NCBI GenBank assembly: GCA_026182355.1
Contig: JAPFBL010000116.1
Location: forward strand, 1,041,280 to 1,105,279
Origin: Hermatobates lingyangjiaoensis
Taxonomy: Eukaryota > Arthropoda > Insecta > Hemiptera > Hermatobatidae
Reading direction: 5' to 3'
Length of the DNA stretch: 64,000 bases
A model generated the notes under the pieces. That model was not told where the DNA came from. It saw nothing but the letters and a program-made list of their open reading frames with translations, and did no database searches. The number at the start of each line of letters is the position of its first letter. The stretch's first letter is position 1. This document shows, piece after piece, positions 1 to 9,599 of the stretch. The translations under genes and the position numbers were made by a program.

Positions 1-556
1 CCAAAAATGTAAATGATAATTCATAATCTGAATCTTTCGTTTAGAGATTAATAAATGTAATTATCGTACATATTTAATTAACAAATCACCTTAAAACAAC
101 ATTTTCTTCGCAGTTTAAGATGTTTTTCAGAGAAAAAAAGGGTATTTTCCTGTTTTAAATTTAAAAATTTTACTTTAATATTCAATGTAGAAGGATGTCA
201 AGTAAACGATGTAAGAAATCTACTGGCTGTTTGAACGAAAGCCATTCTCTTGTAGGAGAATAAATCGTTTCAAGAAATGTTCACTTTGGTTTTTCAAAAA
301 TGTTATTACTGCTGTAGTTATACTAATGAAATTATTTGCAAATAATAAATTATTTGTGATGTACAAAAATAAGCTGATAAAATGATGTGTCCTTCAATCA
401 CTATCTGTACTACCTCAGGAATGAAAGGCTAATAATTATATCCCATTTAGATGTTTACGTTATGCTTAAATGAGACGTTATGTTTTATATACTCAAGAAA
501 TTTGACATTAAGTTACTTATAGTAAAGTAGAGTGTAGGCCACTCCAGATTTTTTTT
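1..556 (+). repeat. Interspersed ~560-640 bp repeat, copy 1 (5' end off window)
   Basis: This block recurs in the same orientation at about 39780-40500, 52745-53388 and 63120-63700. Shared landmarks, in order, are the TAAATGTAATTAT segment, a TTCAATGTAGAAGGA block, ACTGGCT followed by TTTGAAC, a TGTTATTACTGC block, ATCACTATCTGTACTACCT, and a 3' end at GTAGGCCACTCCA followed by T-rich sequence. Copy 1 begins inside the element, because copies 2 and 3 extend about 80 bp further left. No terminal inverted repeat, target duplication or protein similarity was recognised, so the class is unknown. A common 3' end with variable 5' ends would suit a 5'-truncated retroelement. Confidence 0.85.
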
Positions 557-775
557 CTTTGCTCTCGACTCCTTATTCCTTTTTTATTTTTCTCTTTTGC
601 GGCAGCACTGCTTTAGCCCTCACCCAATCGTGATTGAAGTCGTCCCTCCGTCAATTCACTTCTCCTGAGGACGACCGCCATTACGGTCGAAATATTGAAA
701 AATGAGTCTTTTGTTATGTTTCAGTGTATGTGTCACTGTTTATTTTAAGTGTTATATATCTTTATAAATAAAATA
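557..775 (+). mobile_element. PLE-type 3' tail, family B
   Basis: A GC-richer stretch contains CCTGAGGACGACCG, then a 6-nt loop and CGGTCGAAATATTG, followed by GAGTCTTTTGTTATG and a GTGTCAC segment. The same hairpin-plus-GAAA layout follows PLE endonuclease coding sequence at 20085-20402, so I infer a Penelope-like 3' tail. Related copies lie at 3961-4135 (minus) and 46745-46925 (inverted pair). It directly abuts the end of repeat copy 1. No coding sequence remains. Confidence 0.6.
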
Positions 776-784
776 ATGATTTTG

Positions 785-1705
785 TCTGTACATTGCTTAG
801 AACTGACTCATTTCAAGTTTTCTTTACGTTCCATACATTGGAGAAACCGAATCCACCCTTAGAAAAATTTCTGTCGGTTTGTCGGTTTGTCGGTTTGTCC
901 GCAAAACTTTGTCACAGGTAAACTCAGCTACCATAAGACATATAAAGCTGAAACTTTTGTAAAGCGAGGAAAGAACTTACAAGTCAGTAAAGAGATTGGA
1001 TTAGTGACGAAGAAGCAGTTCATTATCTAATTGAATTTCTTGACTCTGAATTTATTTCTCCTGGACTGCCTGCTCATGAGTAAAAACTTAAAGTAGAACA
1101 CCAATCATGCTACAATTTAGTAGCAGTAACAAATTTCATGTTACGAAACATGAGTGCCCCAAAACTGTGCAACGGGACACGACTCTGAGTTCGTGCTCTA
1201 CACAGATATGCCATAGAGGCGGACATAATGACTGGATGTGGTATTGGGGAGTCTGTGTGTATACTTCACATACCATTGATTCCGAGCCACTGTCTGTTTA
1301 CGTTGAAATGATTGCAAAGTCGGGTCAGAGTCTATTTCGCAATGACGTTAACTAAGTCGCAAAGGGAGACTTCATCTAACGCAGGAATACAAGGTAGCAA
1401 AACCAAGTTTTTCTCACATGGTCAAATGTAGTTTACATGCTCAACGGTCAGAGGTTTCAACTCTTTCTTCTACCATGAACCTGAAGGACAGACAGCTAAT
1501 GTAGTGTATAAGCTGGAGGCATTTGTTTAACACTGTAGTAATGATGGTATTTTCTACTATTCTATAATTTCTAATGACATTTTGAAATACCAAAAATGAC
1601 GGAACTTCTGATTCCTCCGTGGTATAGCCGGAAGGCAATAGGCACACGGCAATAAACCAAAACAGGAATTTCTGATTCCGTCAAAGACGGGTACGTTTGC
1701 TATGT
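785..1705 (+). mobile_element. Decayed Helitron, 3' half
   Basis: The element holds a broken helicase C-terminus and ends in a typical Helitron 3' structure: a short hairpin CCGTC-AAA-GACGG at 1678-1690, about 10 nt before a CTAT terminus at 1700-1703, where intact elements have CTRR. Its flanks at 785-970 and about 1515-1705 match a second element at 2105-2435 that lacks the helicase region. The 5' end with the Rep domain is not present here. A GTCGGTTT short tandem lies at about 874-899. Class assignment rests on both the protein remnant and the 3' hairpin. Confidence 0.75.
1006..1530 (+). pseudogene. Helitron helicase C-terminal remnant
   Basis: This is a remnant of the PIF1-like DNA helicase carried by Helitrons. 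From 1006 the frame reads DEEAVHYLIEFLDSE, then SPGLPAHE, a stop at 1081, then KLKVE. After a frameshift comes APKLCNGTRL, which matches the family's conserved leucine-rich-to-NGTRL block. Further on are IEADIMTG, then AMTLTKSQ (family form AMTINKSQGQ), a frameshifted FSHGQM, and finally GQTANVVYKLEAF with a stop at 1528-1530, matching the usual C-terminal NVVYKE. Several stops and shifts show it is long dead. The N-terminal Rep nuclease and helicase Walker motifs are absent. Confidence 0.75.
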
Positions 1706-1739
1706 ATTATATATAACTGTCAACTTTTTTTTAATTTAA

Positions 1740-2100
1740 TATTTGCTTAATAAATACACTGGTAATAATGTAAGGTATGGGACCAGAGTAGCCCAGTGGC
1801 TTGCGTGATCGCCGATGACAGTAGTGCAAATGTATTATAAATAAATGTAACAAACAAATATTTTTTTGAATTTAAAATATGGATAATATAAAAGATGGTA
1901 ATAAAGTAAAGGGATCTAGCCAGGGTTGCCAGTAGCTTGCTTGCTCGCCGATGACAGTAGTGCAAATGTATTATAAATAAACACAACAAAAATATTTTTT
2001 TTTAATTTAATATTTGCGTAATATAAACACTGGTAATAAAGTAAGGTATGGAACCAGAGTAGCCCAGTGGCTTGCGTGCTAGCTTTTGACTGGGAGCACG
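1740..2100 (+). repeat. Tandem SINE-like unit, three ~135 bp copies
   Basis: Three copies of a unit start near 1780, 1918 and 2049. Copies 1 and 3 carry ACCAGAGTAGCCCAGTGGC, which resembles a tRNA box A region. Copies 1 and 2 share GCCGATGACAGTAGTGCAAA, and all share AT-rich spacers with TTTAATATTTGC and GGTAATAAAGTAA. The same head occurs at 47757 in a longer SINE. This looks like a tandemly amplified, tRNA-related head plus tail. It sits between the two Helitron copies, so it may have been carried or duplicated with them. Confidence 0.65.
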
Positions 2101-2104
2101 TTAA

Positions 2105-2435
2105 TTAGAACTAACTCATTTCAAGTTTTCTTTACGTTTCATACTTCAGAGTAGCCACATGTACCGTTAGAATAATTTCTGTCTGTCGGTTTGTCCACAA
2201 AATATTGCTACCATAAGACATATAAAGCTGAAACATTGATTGTAGATTTGTGTATGTCTAACTTAAAATCTAATCTTTGTATACAGAGGCTTTTTTTTAG
2301 CACTGTACTAATAATGTTATTTTCTACTATTCTATAACTTCTAATTGTAGTATTAGTATAATACTATAATTGATATTTTGGAATACCAAGTATAATAGAA
2401 TTTTTGATTCCGTCAAAGACGGGTACGTATGCTAG
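2105..2435 (+). mobile_element. Internally deleted Helitron derivative
   Basis: The left part (2105-2245) matches 785-960 and the right part (about 2285-2435) matches 1525-1705, with the helicase region missing. The 3' end has the hairpin CCGTC-AAA-GACGG at 2410-2422 and a clean CTAG terminus at 2432-2435 followed by T, as expected for Helitron insertion between A and T. It is a non-autonomous relative of the adjacent element. Confidence 0.7.
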
Positions 2436-2466
2436 TATATATATAATATATATATATATATATATT
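2436..2466. repeat. (TA)n microsatellite
   Basis: TA dinucleotide array starting immediately at the Helitron 3' terminus. Confidence 0.9.
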
Positions 2467-2959
2467 TAAACATTAAAAATGATCTGATAATGTTCACTGT
2501 GGGTCACTGAAATTTAAATGGTTTTAAATAACAGTTGAAACATAAACTTGAAAAATAAATAATTGAATGACACGCACAGTTTCTAATTTTTGGTTTAACC
2601 GCCATTAGGGACGTCAAGCACACCGTATTCCTGTGTTTGTGACAGATGGAAACATGTAATCAGAAATTAGTGGACTTGACAAACAAGGTGTGCCGATCTA
2701 CTTCTTTCTTTCTCTCCTGATGTTGGTTAAAATAAAAATCAGAGATTGTGTGTGTCTTTCAATTGTTTGTTTCATAAGTTTATTTATGGACCTTTATATT
2801 TATATATTAAATTTTAAAATAAAATACATTTTAAGAAAATACAAAAGAAGAAACATGACTCATCCCAATATTTTAAAAATCGTTGTCACCATTAGTGTAG
2901 TGGTCATTTTGGTGGATAAGTGGTGCAAGGGCAGGAAACTCAGAGTTTACATCGTTCGT
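2467..2959. other. AT-rich stretch, no gene recognised
   Basis: Open frames here are short and AT-driven. A small open frame at 2690-3007 runs into the following PLE tail and shows no recognisable motif. Confidence 0.5.
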
Positions 2960-3095
2960 GTTCTCCGTCTCTCTTTTCTCCTGAAGACAGATTTCCCAAA
3001 CGTTTGAGTTAGAAAGGTGTTACTTTTCTTCAATTTTGAACTTGTGTATGTCCAGTTTGGACCGTTTTCCCAATTTTATTCTGATCTAGTTGTAC
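2960..3095 (+). mobile_element. PLE-type 3' tail, family C
   Basis: It contains CTCCTGAAGACAGATT, then TTCAATTTTGAACTTGTG and TGTCCAGTTTGGA. Close relatives are at 23930-24130 (minus), 30715-30810, 36625-36800 and 49805-49950 (minus). In the better copies, GAAATTTTAGT follows the short hairpin, the position of the GAAA box in the other tail families. Confidence 0.6.
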
Positions 3096-3259
3096 GTATA
3101 AATATATGCTAATGAAATAACTGTTATTTAGATTTTTCGACATCTGTCGTTATCAGGAGAGTAAATGAACTACTGTAAAGGTATAACATAAACAAAAGTA
3201 CTTCTTTAAAAGTCTTTCATCCTTATTTACTTACTAAGTGCATCGCTTAGCAGTCGCAA

Positions 3260-3500
3260 TATTCCAACATCCCGTGATCACGGCTTCTTGGAATATTGAA
3301 ATTATTTTTCCTCTTTGAAGACAGCTACTCTGTTTTCATATTCTTTTCAAGTATAAAAGAGAAGATATATAGTCTTTTCACCTATGGTGTATAAAAGTTC
3401 GAAATATCGACCATTGCAATAGATTAATGTTGCTCTATTGTGTCCAGTGTAGTTTACAGGTTTCAATAAACCCGTTTCTATTGTATTCGTATTTAGCTAT
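3260..3500 (+). mobile_element. Possible PLE-like tail, diverged
   Basis: The stretch has a CTTTGAAGACAGC segment, a later TTCGAAATATCGACC, and an ending TTCAATAAACCCGTTTC. TTCGAAATATCGACC is shared with the tail at 9332-9490. Assignment is by these motifs only. Confidence 0.4.
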
Positions 3501-3724
3501 ATATTCCTTATAATTAAATGCTTTCATCCTTTTATTCTGTACTCTCAAAAGTTTTCTTACAAACTTGTCTCAGTTTTGAAGTGCCGGTTTCAGTCTATCT
3601 CTGTCATATAATCTTTTCTTCTGATATTCTCCTGAAGAATTATGACTCATCAAATTTAATAATTATAATATTTATATCTACCTTTTAGATGTTTTTAGAT
3701 TTAATTTTTAACACATACATATTA

Positions 3725-3831
3725 TTAACTCCACTGTGGTTAGTAAGATTAGCAATAGAGAAAACTGTAATATCTGGTATAATGCTGTTGGAGTTGTTCG
3801 GCCGGTTTTGGGCGTCACCCATATTCTATTG
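3725..3831 (+). repeat. Repeat with conserved reading frame, copy 1
   Basis: Read on plus, this encodes IEKTVISGIMLLELFGRFW. The inverted copy at 4885-5000 encodes IEETIIPGVMLLDLLNRLW. Matching reading frames with many conservative changes suggest both derive from a protein-coding mobile element. I do not recognise the protein. Confidence 0.5.
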
Positions 3832-3960
3832 AAACGAATGGAACTAATATTAAATTCAATGTTAGCATCGATTAAACAGAACTAATAATAACGAAGATTT
3901 TTCAAAAAGTTCAGACAATATTAATATTAAATACATTTTTAAATAAATCTATATATATAA

Positions 3961-4135
3961 TTAAAGTTATCATAAGAAAACAAAAAAGAGACTAACACTT
4001 ACTATTATTGATCACATTTCGGCTATCACGCCGTCCTCAGGAAAGGTAGGAAAAGGAAAAGGAACACAGGAGCGGAGATGTGTAGCCACCTTGCCCCGTG
4101 GACCACTTTAAGCGTGTCAATAAAACTAAAATTAA
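3961..4135 (-). mobile_element. PLE-type 3' tail, family B (minus)
   Basis: Read on the minus strand it has CCTGAGGACGGCGTGATAGC, then CCGAAATGTGATC, and a downstream run ending in AGTCTC. This is the same layout as 557-775. A GC-richer part at 4070-4110 is probably the tail's 5' side. Confidence 0.55.
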
Positions 4136-4884
4136 TGTAAGAAAGGATAGAAAAGCATGAAGGAAAAAGGAAAAGGAGAAATTGTAAATAAACAATTAAG
4201 ACGTAAAAAATAAGAATTAAAACAGAAGTTAAGAAATAAAATGAAACATAATAAATAATAATAATAATAATAAATGAATAAAAAAAAATAAAAAAAAATT
4301 AAGAAATAGAAGAAGTCATCTAGTTAAGTTCAGACCAGGGGAACTTCTGGCGCAAATAACCAAATGAGTGCTTCCTCAGAAGCCCGTAAAGTGGTCTGAG
4401 TGTCATCATCACAGAGTTTTCTTAAAATTTGGACCTTAAAACAATCATTAAATGAAAAGGCCATGAAAGTTAGCATGAATAGCAACAGGCAGCTGTTTGC
4501 TGTTTGTTTGATTATAATAAATTTAGAAAGAAAAAATGTGATGAATAATTGACGAGAATAAGAGACTCTATAGAAAGTTTTAGTTCATTTATTTAAAACA
4601 ACATTTCAACATTGCCAATTACATGTTATGTCTATAGAGTAAAACAGAAAGAAAACATTACGGTTTACAAAAAATATAAATAAAGATAAACTGTCTTAAA
4701 AATGTGTTCATTATCCTCTTTATTAGAAATGAATTATTTTAGAGTTTATCTGCATTTATGTGAACATGATTGGATTAAAAAGGAAGGTGCTGGATGACCC
4801 AACGGGTCACGGGTAGTCTAGTATAATAATAAATCTAAACAACAGTAGGAAGTAGGTTATATAAACTCATGACAACGACTTCTT
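4136..4884. other. AT-rich stretch with (AAT)n, no gene recognised
   Basis: A short AAT/ATA-rich array lies at about 4255-4275. The remainder is AT-rich with no coding signal. Confidence 0.5.
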
Positions 4885-5000
4885 AGATCAGTTCCCTTCG
4901 AAGAGGTAACGCCCACAACCGGTTGAGCAAATCCAACAACATTACACCAGGTATGATGGTTTCTTCTATTTCTAATATAATTTTTAATAAGTCTGGTTTT
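4885..5000 (-). repeat. Repeat with conserved reading frame, copy 2
   Basis: Inverted relative of 3725-3831. The minus-strand frame is open from 5104 to 4883 and ends LLNRLWALPLRRELI. Conservation is mainly at the protein level, so a decayed transposon ORF is likely; the family is not identified. Confidence 0.5.
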
Positions 5001-5121
5001 GTATTTATAATAACATAATTAATTGTAGTAAAAGCATATTCTGAATTAAGAGAATTACAAAAATATAATTTGATCGAACTAGAAAAGAAGAAAACAAATT
5101 TCATATAATGGAAGGAATAAA

Positions 5122-5295
5122 GTGTTTTGTCTATGGGAGGGCCGGCAAATAGGTTACGGCAGCCTGGCAGATGAATGGGACAAGCTGGTATTGTCGCTCT
5201 GTCAGGACTACCTCGCCATCCCCACAGTCTACCTTATTGCTTGCAAAATCAACAGCCTCCTTCATTCTTGTATTTCCAAATTATTCTCTCTCAAT
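5122..5295 (+). CDS. Weak candidate coding exon
   Basis: A GC-richer patch in AT-rich DNA is open for 58 codons, with balanced codon use, and reads GYGSLADEWDKLVLSL and then YLAIPTVYLIACK. It is followed by a good splice donor, CTCAAT|GTAAGT, at 5295/5296 in phase 0. I see no convincing pyrimidine tract plus AG upstream, and no family was recognised. It could be a real exon, part of an unclassified TE, or chance. Confidence 0.22.
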
Positions 5296-5399
5296 GTAAG
5301 TCACTTGAAAACAATTTCATTATTTTTTAATGATTCCTGTTGCCGACTATATATATGCGGTGTAATTGCTAATCTGAATTAGTAATATATATAATACTT

Positions 5400-7430
5400 A
5401 AATTGAATATATATAAGTTTTAATGAATCATTAAAACATGATACAATTTTTTATAAATTACTGACATGTAAAAAGTTTAATTACTGTGATAAGTATTGTG
5501 TCGTGTTCAGTTTGGATCGCCTTTATAGTGAACTTATTTTGTTTATATATATACGTGTATTGATATATGATTGGTTGTTTCATAATTAAATGACTTGATT
5601 GTTTTTCTTGGGTGAAGTGGCTTGATTAGGCCGTAGTGCTGTCACTTGTCGTCCTGTTTAGTCTGCTTGCTATATGATGAAGCCACTATCGTCTTATTTA
5701 TTTTCTGAGGGAGTGCGACTCCTTATAATATTCGTCATGCTGATGCTTCATAGAAGAGGTGCTCAAAGTACGTAGCTTTCGTTAGAACCGGGAATCTACA
5801 ACTTCAAGAACCCCTTCCGCCCCCTCCACAACAACCAATCATATATATATATAAATATTCGTTTAGAAATATCAACTTAACTTTAATTGGAGCTTTACCG
5901 AGAACTTTGTTCTGTTATTGAATAAAATTAAAGAGAGCAAGCCATTATACCGTCAAGACAAAACAATCCACTTTTTCTAATGTTTATTGACCCTCAAAGT
6001 ATGAGAGTTTTTGAAGGTGAGCCTTTATAAATCCTTCTTGTTTTCAACAAAGTTTATTTCAAAATTTAATTGCCAATTAGATTATTTTAAATACTGCCTG
6101 TTTACAAAAGGAGCCCTTATGTAGATTTTTGTAGTAGGAAAATCCTTGATATTCCAGTAATATTCATATTTATAAAAAAAAATATTTCAAAATTACATTC
6201 AAAATAACTTTATAGAAGTTATCAACTTTCCCTTATTTATAAAATAATCTATAGTAGCTTAAACTCAATTTTGTTATTCGTAAACATAACTCAAAATTAT
6301 TGATAATCAATTCAGTTTTTGCTTTTTCTTAATAAGTTATCATGTAAAAGTTTTATTATAGTCCATTAAGTTTGATGGTAATTTAAGACTTTAATGTGTG
6401 TTAATTTTCTAGAACAATCTGATATACTATAATTATTATTAAACTGAGGGCCTGAGTCTCATAGAACTAGTGTACCTTAAGGCCACATCTGCCCTATTGT
6501 GCTTTCCTTTGTCGTTTTTAAAGACAACTTCGGGCTATTAGTACAATAATGAACTTTATAAGTTTCCTTGAAAAAAGTATCTTTCGCTTCTATTGGTTGT
6601 CAAAAATATTTAACCTGTGAACCTAATGAAGTCTAGAATGAGACAATTCTAGACCTTTATTGCCTACTCTTGCAAACAGAGTCTACATTATTCGTCTATA
6701 TTAATTTCAGCTTGAGTAAGTCGTAATTGAAGGAAAAATGTAATGATAGATATTTCGTATATGTTTATATAAATTCCTTTGAAGCTTTATTATTTTTGTT
6801 ACAAATTTAACTTCAGTTGGAATGATATTTTTATACGGAATTAGACCTTTTTTATAGGCACTTTGTCTATTTCCTTTATTAATTATATCTTAGTAAGAAG
6901 CTGTGGAAAAACGACTTCTATGAGGGGAGAGGAGATGTGCAAAACTACTTCAGGTCGGAGAAGAAAAGAGGAGGGTGTTTCGTATGTATACACTATAAGT
7001 TCAGTATAATGACGCTAACAGAACGAATAATGGACTAGTAGAAGAAGGAATATGAAAAAAAAATAAACACATCATTATATATCAAGATGGATATTAATCA
7101 GATAGAAATCAAAAAAGAGAAATAAATCATCAATACTGGAAAGGAATAGAATGTAACTTAGTGTACATAAGTGATAAAAATATGAATAGATACAAATGTT
7201 TGTAAATAAGTAAAATCATAGATAAAGTAAATGAATATCGTTAAGAAACAAAAGTAAATTTTATAACTACGAAGGAAAGGTAAAATAATAAAAGTGTTTA
7301 GAGTTCAAAATAAATGTTACCACAGGTGTAATGAATCGATTCATTATATGACACTGACAAAAACCAGTTGATTACATAAAAATATATTAGTTCTATTTCT
7401 GAATTTCTTACAATGGTTTGGAAGTTTATT
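5400..7430. other. AT-rich stretch, no gene recognised
   Basis: Mostly unique-looking AT-rich DNA. Around 5600-5840 there is a GC-richer patch that ends just before a short (TA)n. By composition and position it may be another PLE-type tail, but it lacks a clear hairpin-GAAA box. No coding signal was seen. Confidence 0.5.
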
Positions 7431-7439
7431 TTTATTTTT

Positions 7440-7534
7440 GGTGTTTGTTGTGAAGTTTATATAGAGGGGCCACAATGAGATAGATAGGAAGGGAGAGAGA
7501 TAGTGTGTGTGTGTGTGTGTGTCTGTAGGAAGAT

Positions 7535-7573
<39 letters not shown>

Positions 7574-8070
7574 AGAATTTGTGAGAAAGAGAGAGAAAGA
7601 GGATGTAGAATGATTCTTGGAGAGAGGCAGCGAGTGTGTGAGAGATAGAGGAAGAAGTAGAGCAAGAGAGAGAGAACAAATAGAAAAGAGAGCGTGTATG
7701 TGGAAGGAAAGAATGAGATAGAGAGTGAGAGAGAGAGAGTGTGTGTGTAAGGGAATCCAGATGGAGAGAGAGAGAGAAAGAGGGAGAGAAAATGTATCAG
7801 AGTAAGAGAGAGAGAGAAAGTAGAGTGATTGAAGGAGAGAGACAGCTAGTGTGTGAGAGAGTGTGGGAGAGAAGATATGAGAGTGAGTGAGAGAAGAAGA
7901 GGTAGAAAGCTGGATAATTAAAAGTAAAGAGAATGCTCATGTGAAGTGGGAGAGAAAGAGACAGAGAGTTTGCAAGGAAAAGACAGATAGAGAGAGGAAA
8001 AGTGAGTAGGAGAGAGAGTGAGTGAGGGAGAAGCAGAGAGAAGAGTGTGTGAGAGAGTTGAAAGGAATGT
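7440..8070. repeat. Purine-rich (GA/GT) low-complexity tract
   Basis: About 600 bp dominated on plus by GAGA, with a (GT)n run at about 7505-7521 and a (GA)n run at about 7538-7570, interspersed with variant purine words. All open frames here on the minus strand are Ser/Leu-rich readings of the tract and are not genes. Confidence 0.9.
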
Positions 8071-8940
8071 AGTGGAAGGGAAATCACATGATCGCCAGGA
8101 AGAACCAATCAATTAATCATAACCATTCGGCGAAGAGCAACTCATCAATTGTAAGAAACTCTGCTTTGAAAATTAAATGAAAAGCAGCCACAAAGGCGTC
8201 AAATGATTTATTTCCTTCTTTGTTCTTATACTAAAGCAAGGGTTGGCCTGAATCCAAATAAAAAATTACTTGAGTAATGATTCTCCAAAGTAAATGTATT
8301 GATTAAATTTAAGCGATAGATTAATCGTGAAAATCTTTTTTAAAAATCAAACATTATAAATATTGAAAAGTTACTTATTTTCATAGAAAACTATAGACGA
8401 AAATACTACTTCATTAAGATGCAATAACTGGTGTCTCTTCTAGTTCATTGAGTATCAATGTACTGAAAGTGAACTGTCTCTCTGAAAAGGTTGGGTTTCT
8501 CTAGAAATCTTAAAGAAACTTAAGTTCTTATACCAAAATATACTGAGTTTTTCTACTTAAGTTAAGGTGGTGTGCATTATTCAATGCAATAATGTTCTAC
8601 TACAAACTTTATAAAAAATAAAAGGAGAGAACAAGTATAGACTTTCCAATGACTATTTTATTTTATAACTATTGCATTTAATGCTTATTTTAACAAATCT
8701 TATTATCCTTGTAATATTTTTAGTTTTATTATTTTTTAGTTTAGAAAGAAATATTTTTAGATGAATTTACAGGTCTTGTGTTCTCTTGAATCCTTGTTGG
8801 ATATATCTTCGGGGATCTCGAAATATATTCAGAAGTGTGGGTTAATTAAATATTGTGATGGGGCTATAAGTCACACTGTTTGACACATAACAATGCTTTT
8901 CATATTATTAAGCAAATTAACCTAATTATTTCAAATTATT
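8071..8940. other. AT-rich stretch, no gene recognised
   Basis: No repeat family or coding signal was recognised. Confidence 0.5.
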
Positions 8941-9331
<391 letters not shown>

Positions 9332-9490
9332 ATGCCGCCTGGAGCCCCCAATCTTTCTCCAGTGGACTGGAGACGTGCGTGGACGCACGTGCCTCTTCCT
9401 CTTCCCTTCTTCTCCCTGACGATGAACTTCAGTTCGAAATATCGACCCAGTAAGTTTTCTCGCTTATTCTATTTGTTGTCTTTTTTCATT
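9332..9490 (+). mobile_element. PLE-type 3' tail, family D
   Basis: A GC-rich segment with an internal GTGCGTGGACGCAC palindrome, then CCCTGACGATGAACTTCAG and TTCGAAATATCGACC, followed by a T-rich run and (TA)n. The closest relative is the tail directly downstream of PLE coding sequence at 20085-20402. (TA)n arrays flank it on both sides. Confidence 0.6.
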
Positions 9491-9599
9491 TATATATATT
9501 ATATATATATATATATACTTCTTATGAATCTCGCGATGGATTTTAGTGATAATATGAAGTTTACTAACCAATTTGGTACTGACAATATGCATATATAAT

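Noticed and set aside
640..720. Hammerhead ribozyme in PLE-type tails (CTGAGGA ... GGTCGAAA ... GAGTC)
   Set aside because: PLE pLTRs are known to carry hammerheads and the core words are nearly present, but the stem II register leaves an extra C after CTGANGA, and I could not pair stem I or a proper stem III in the copies at 641, 4020 or 20320. A covariance-model search (Infernal, hammerhead type I) would decide it.
7344..8112. Overlapping minus-strand ORFs of 64-111 codons
   Set aside because: Pure Ser/Leu readings of a GA-rich tract.
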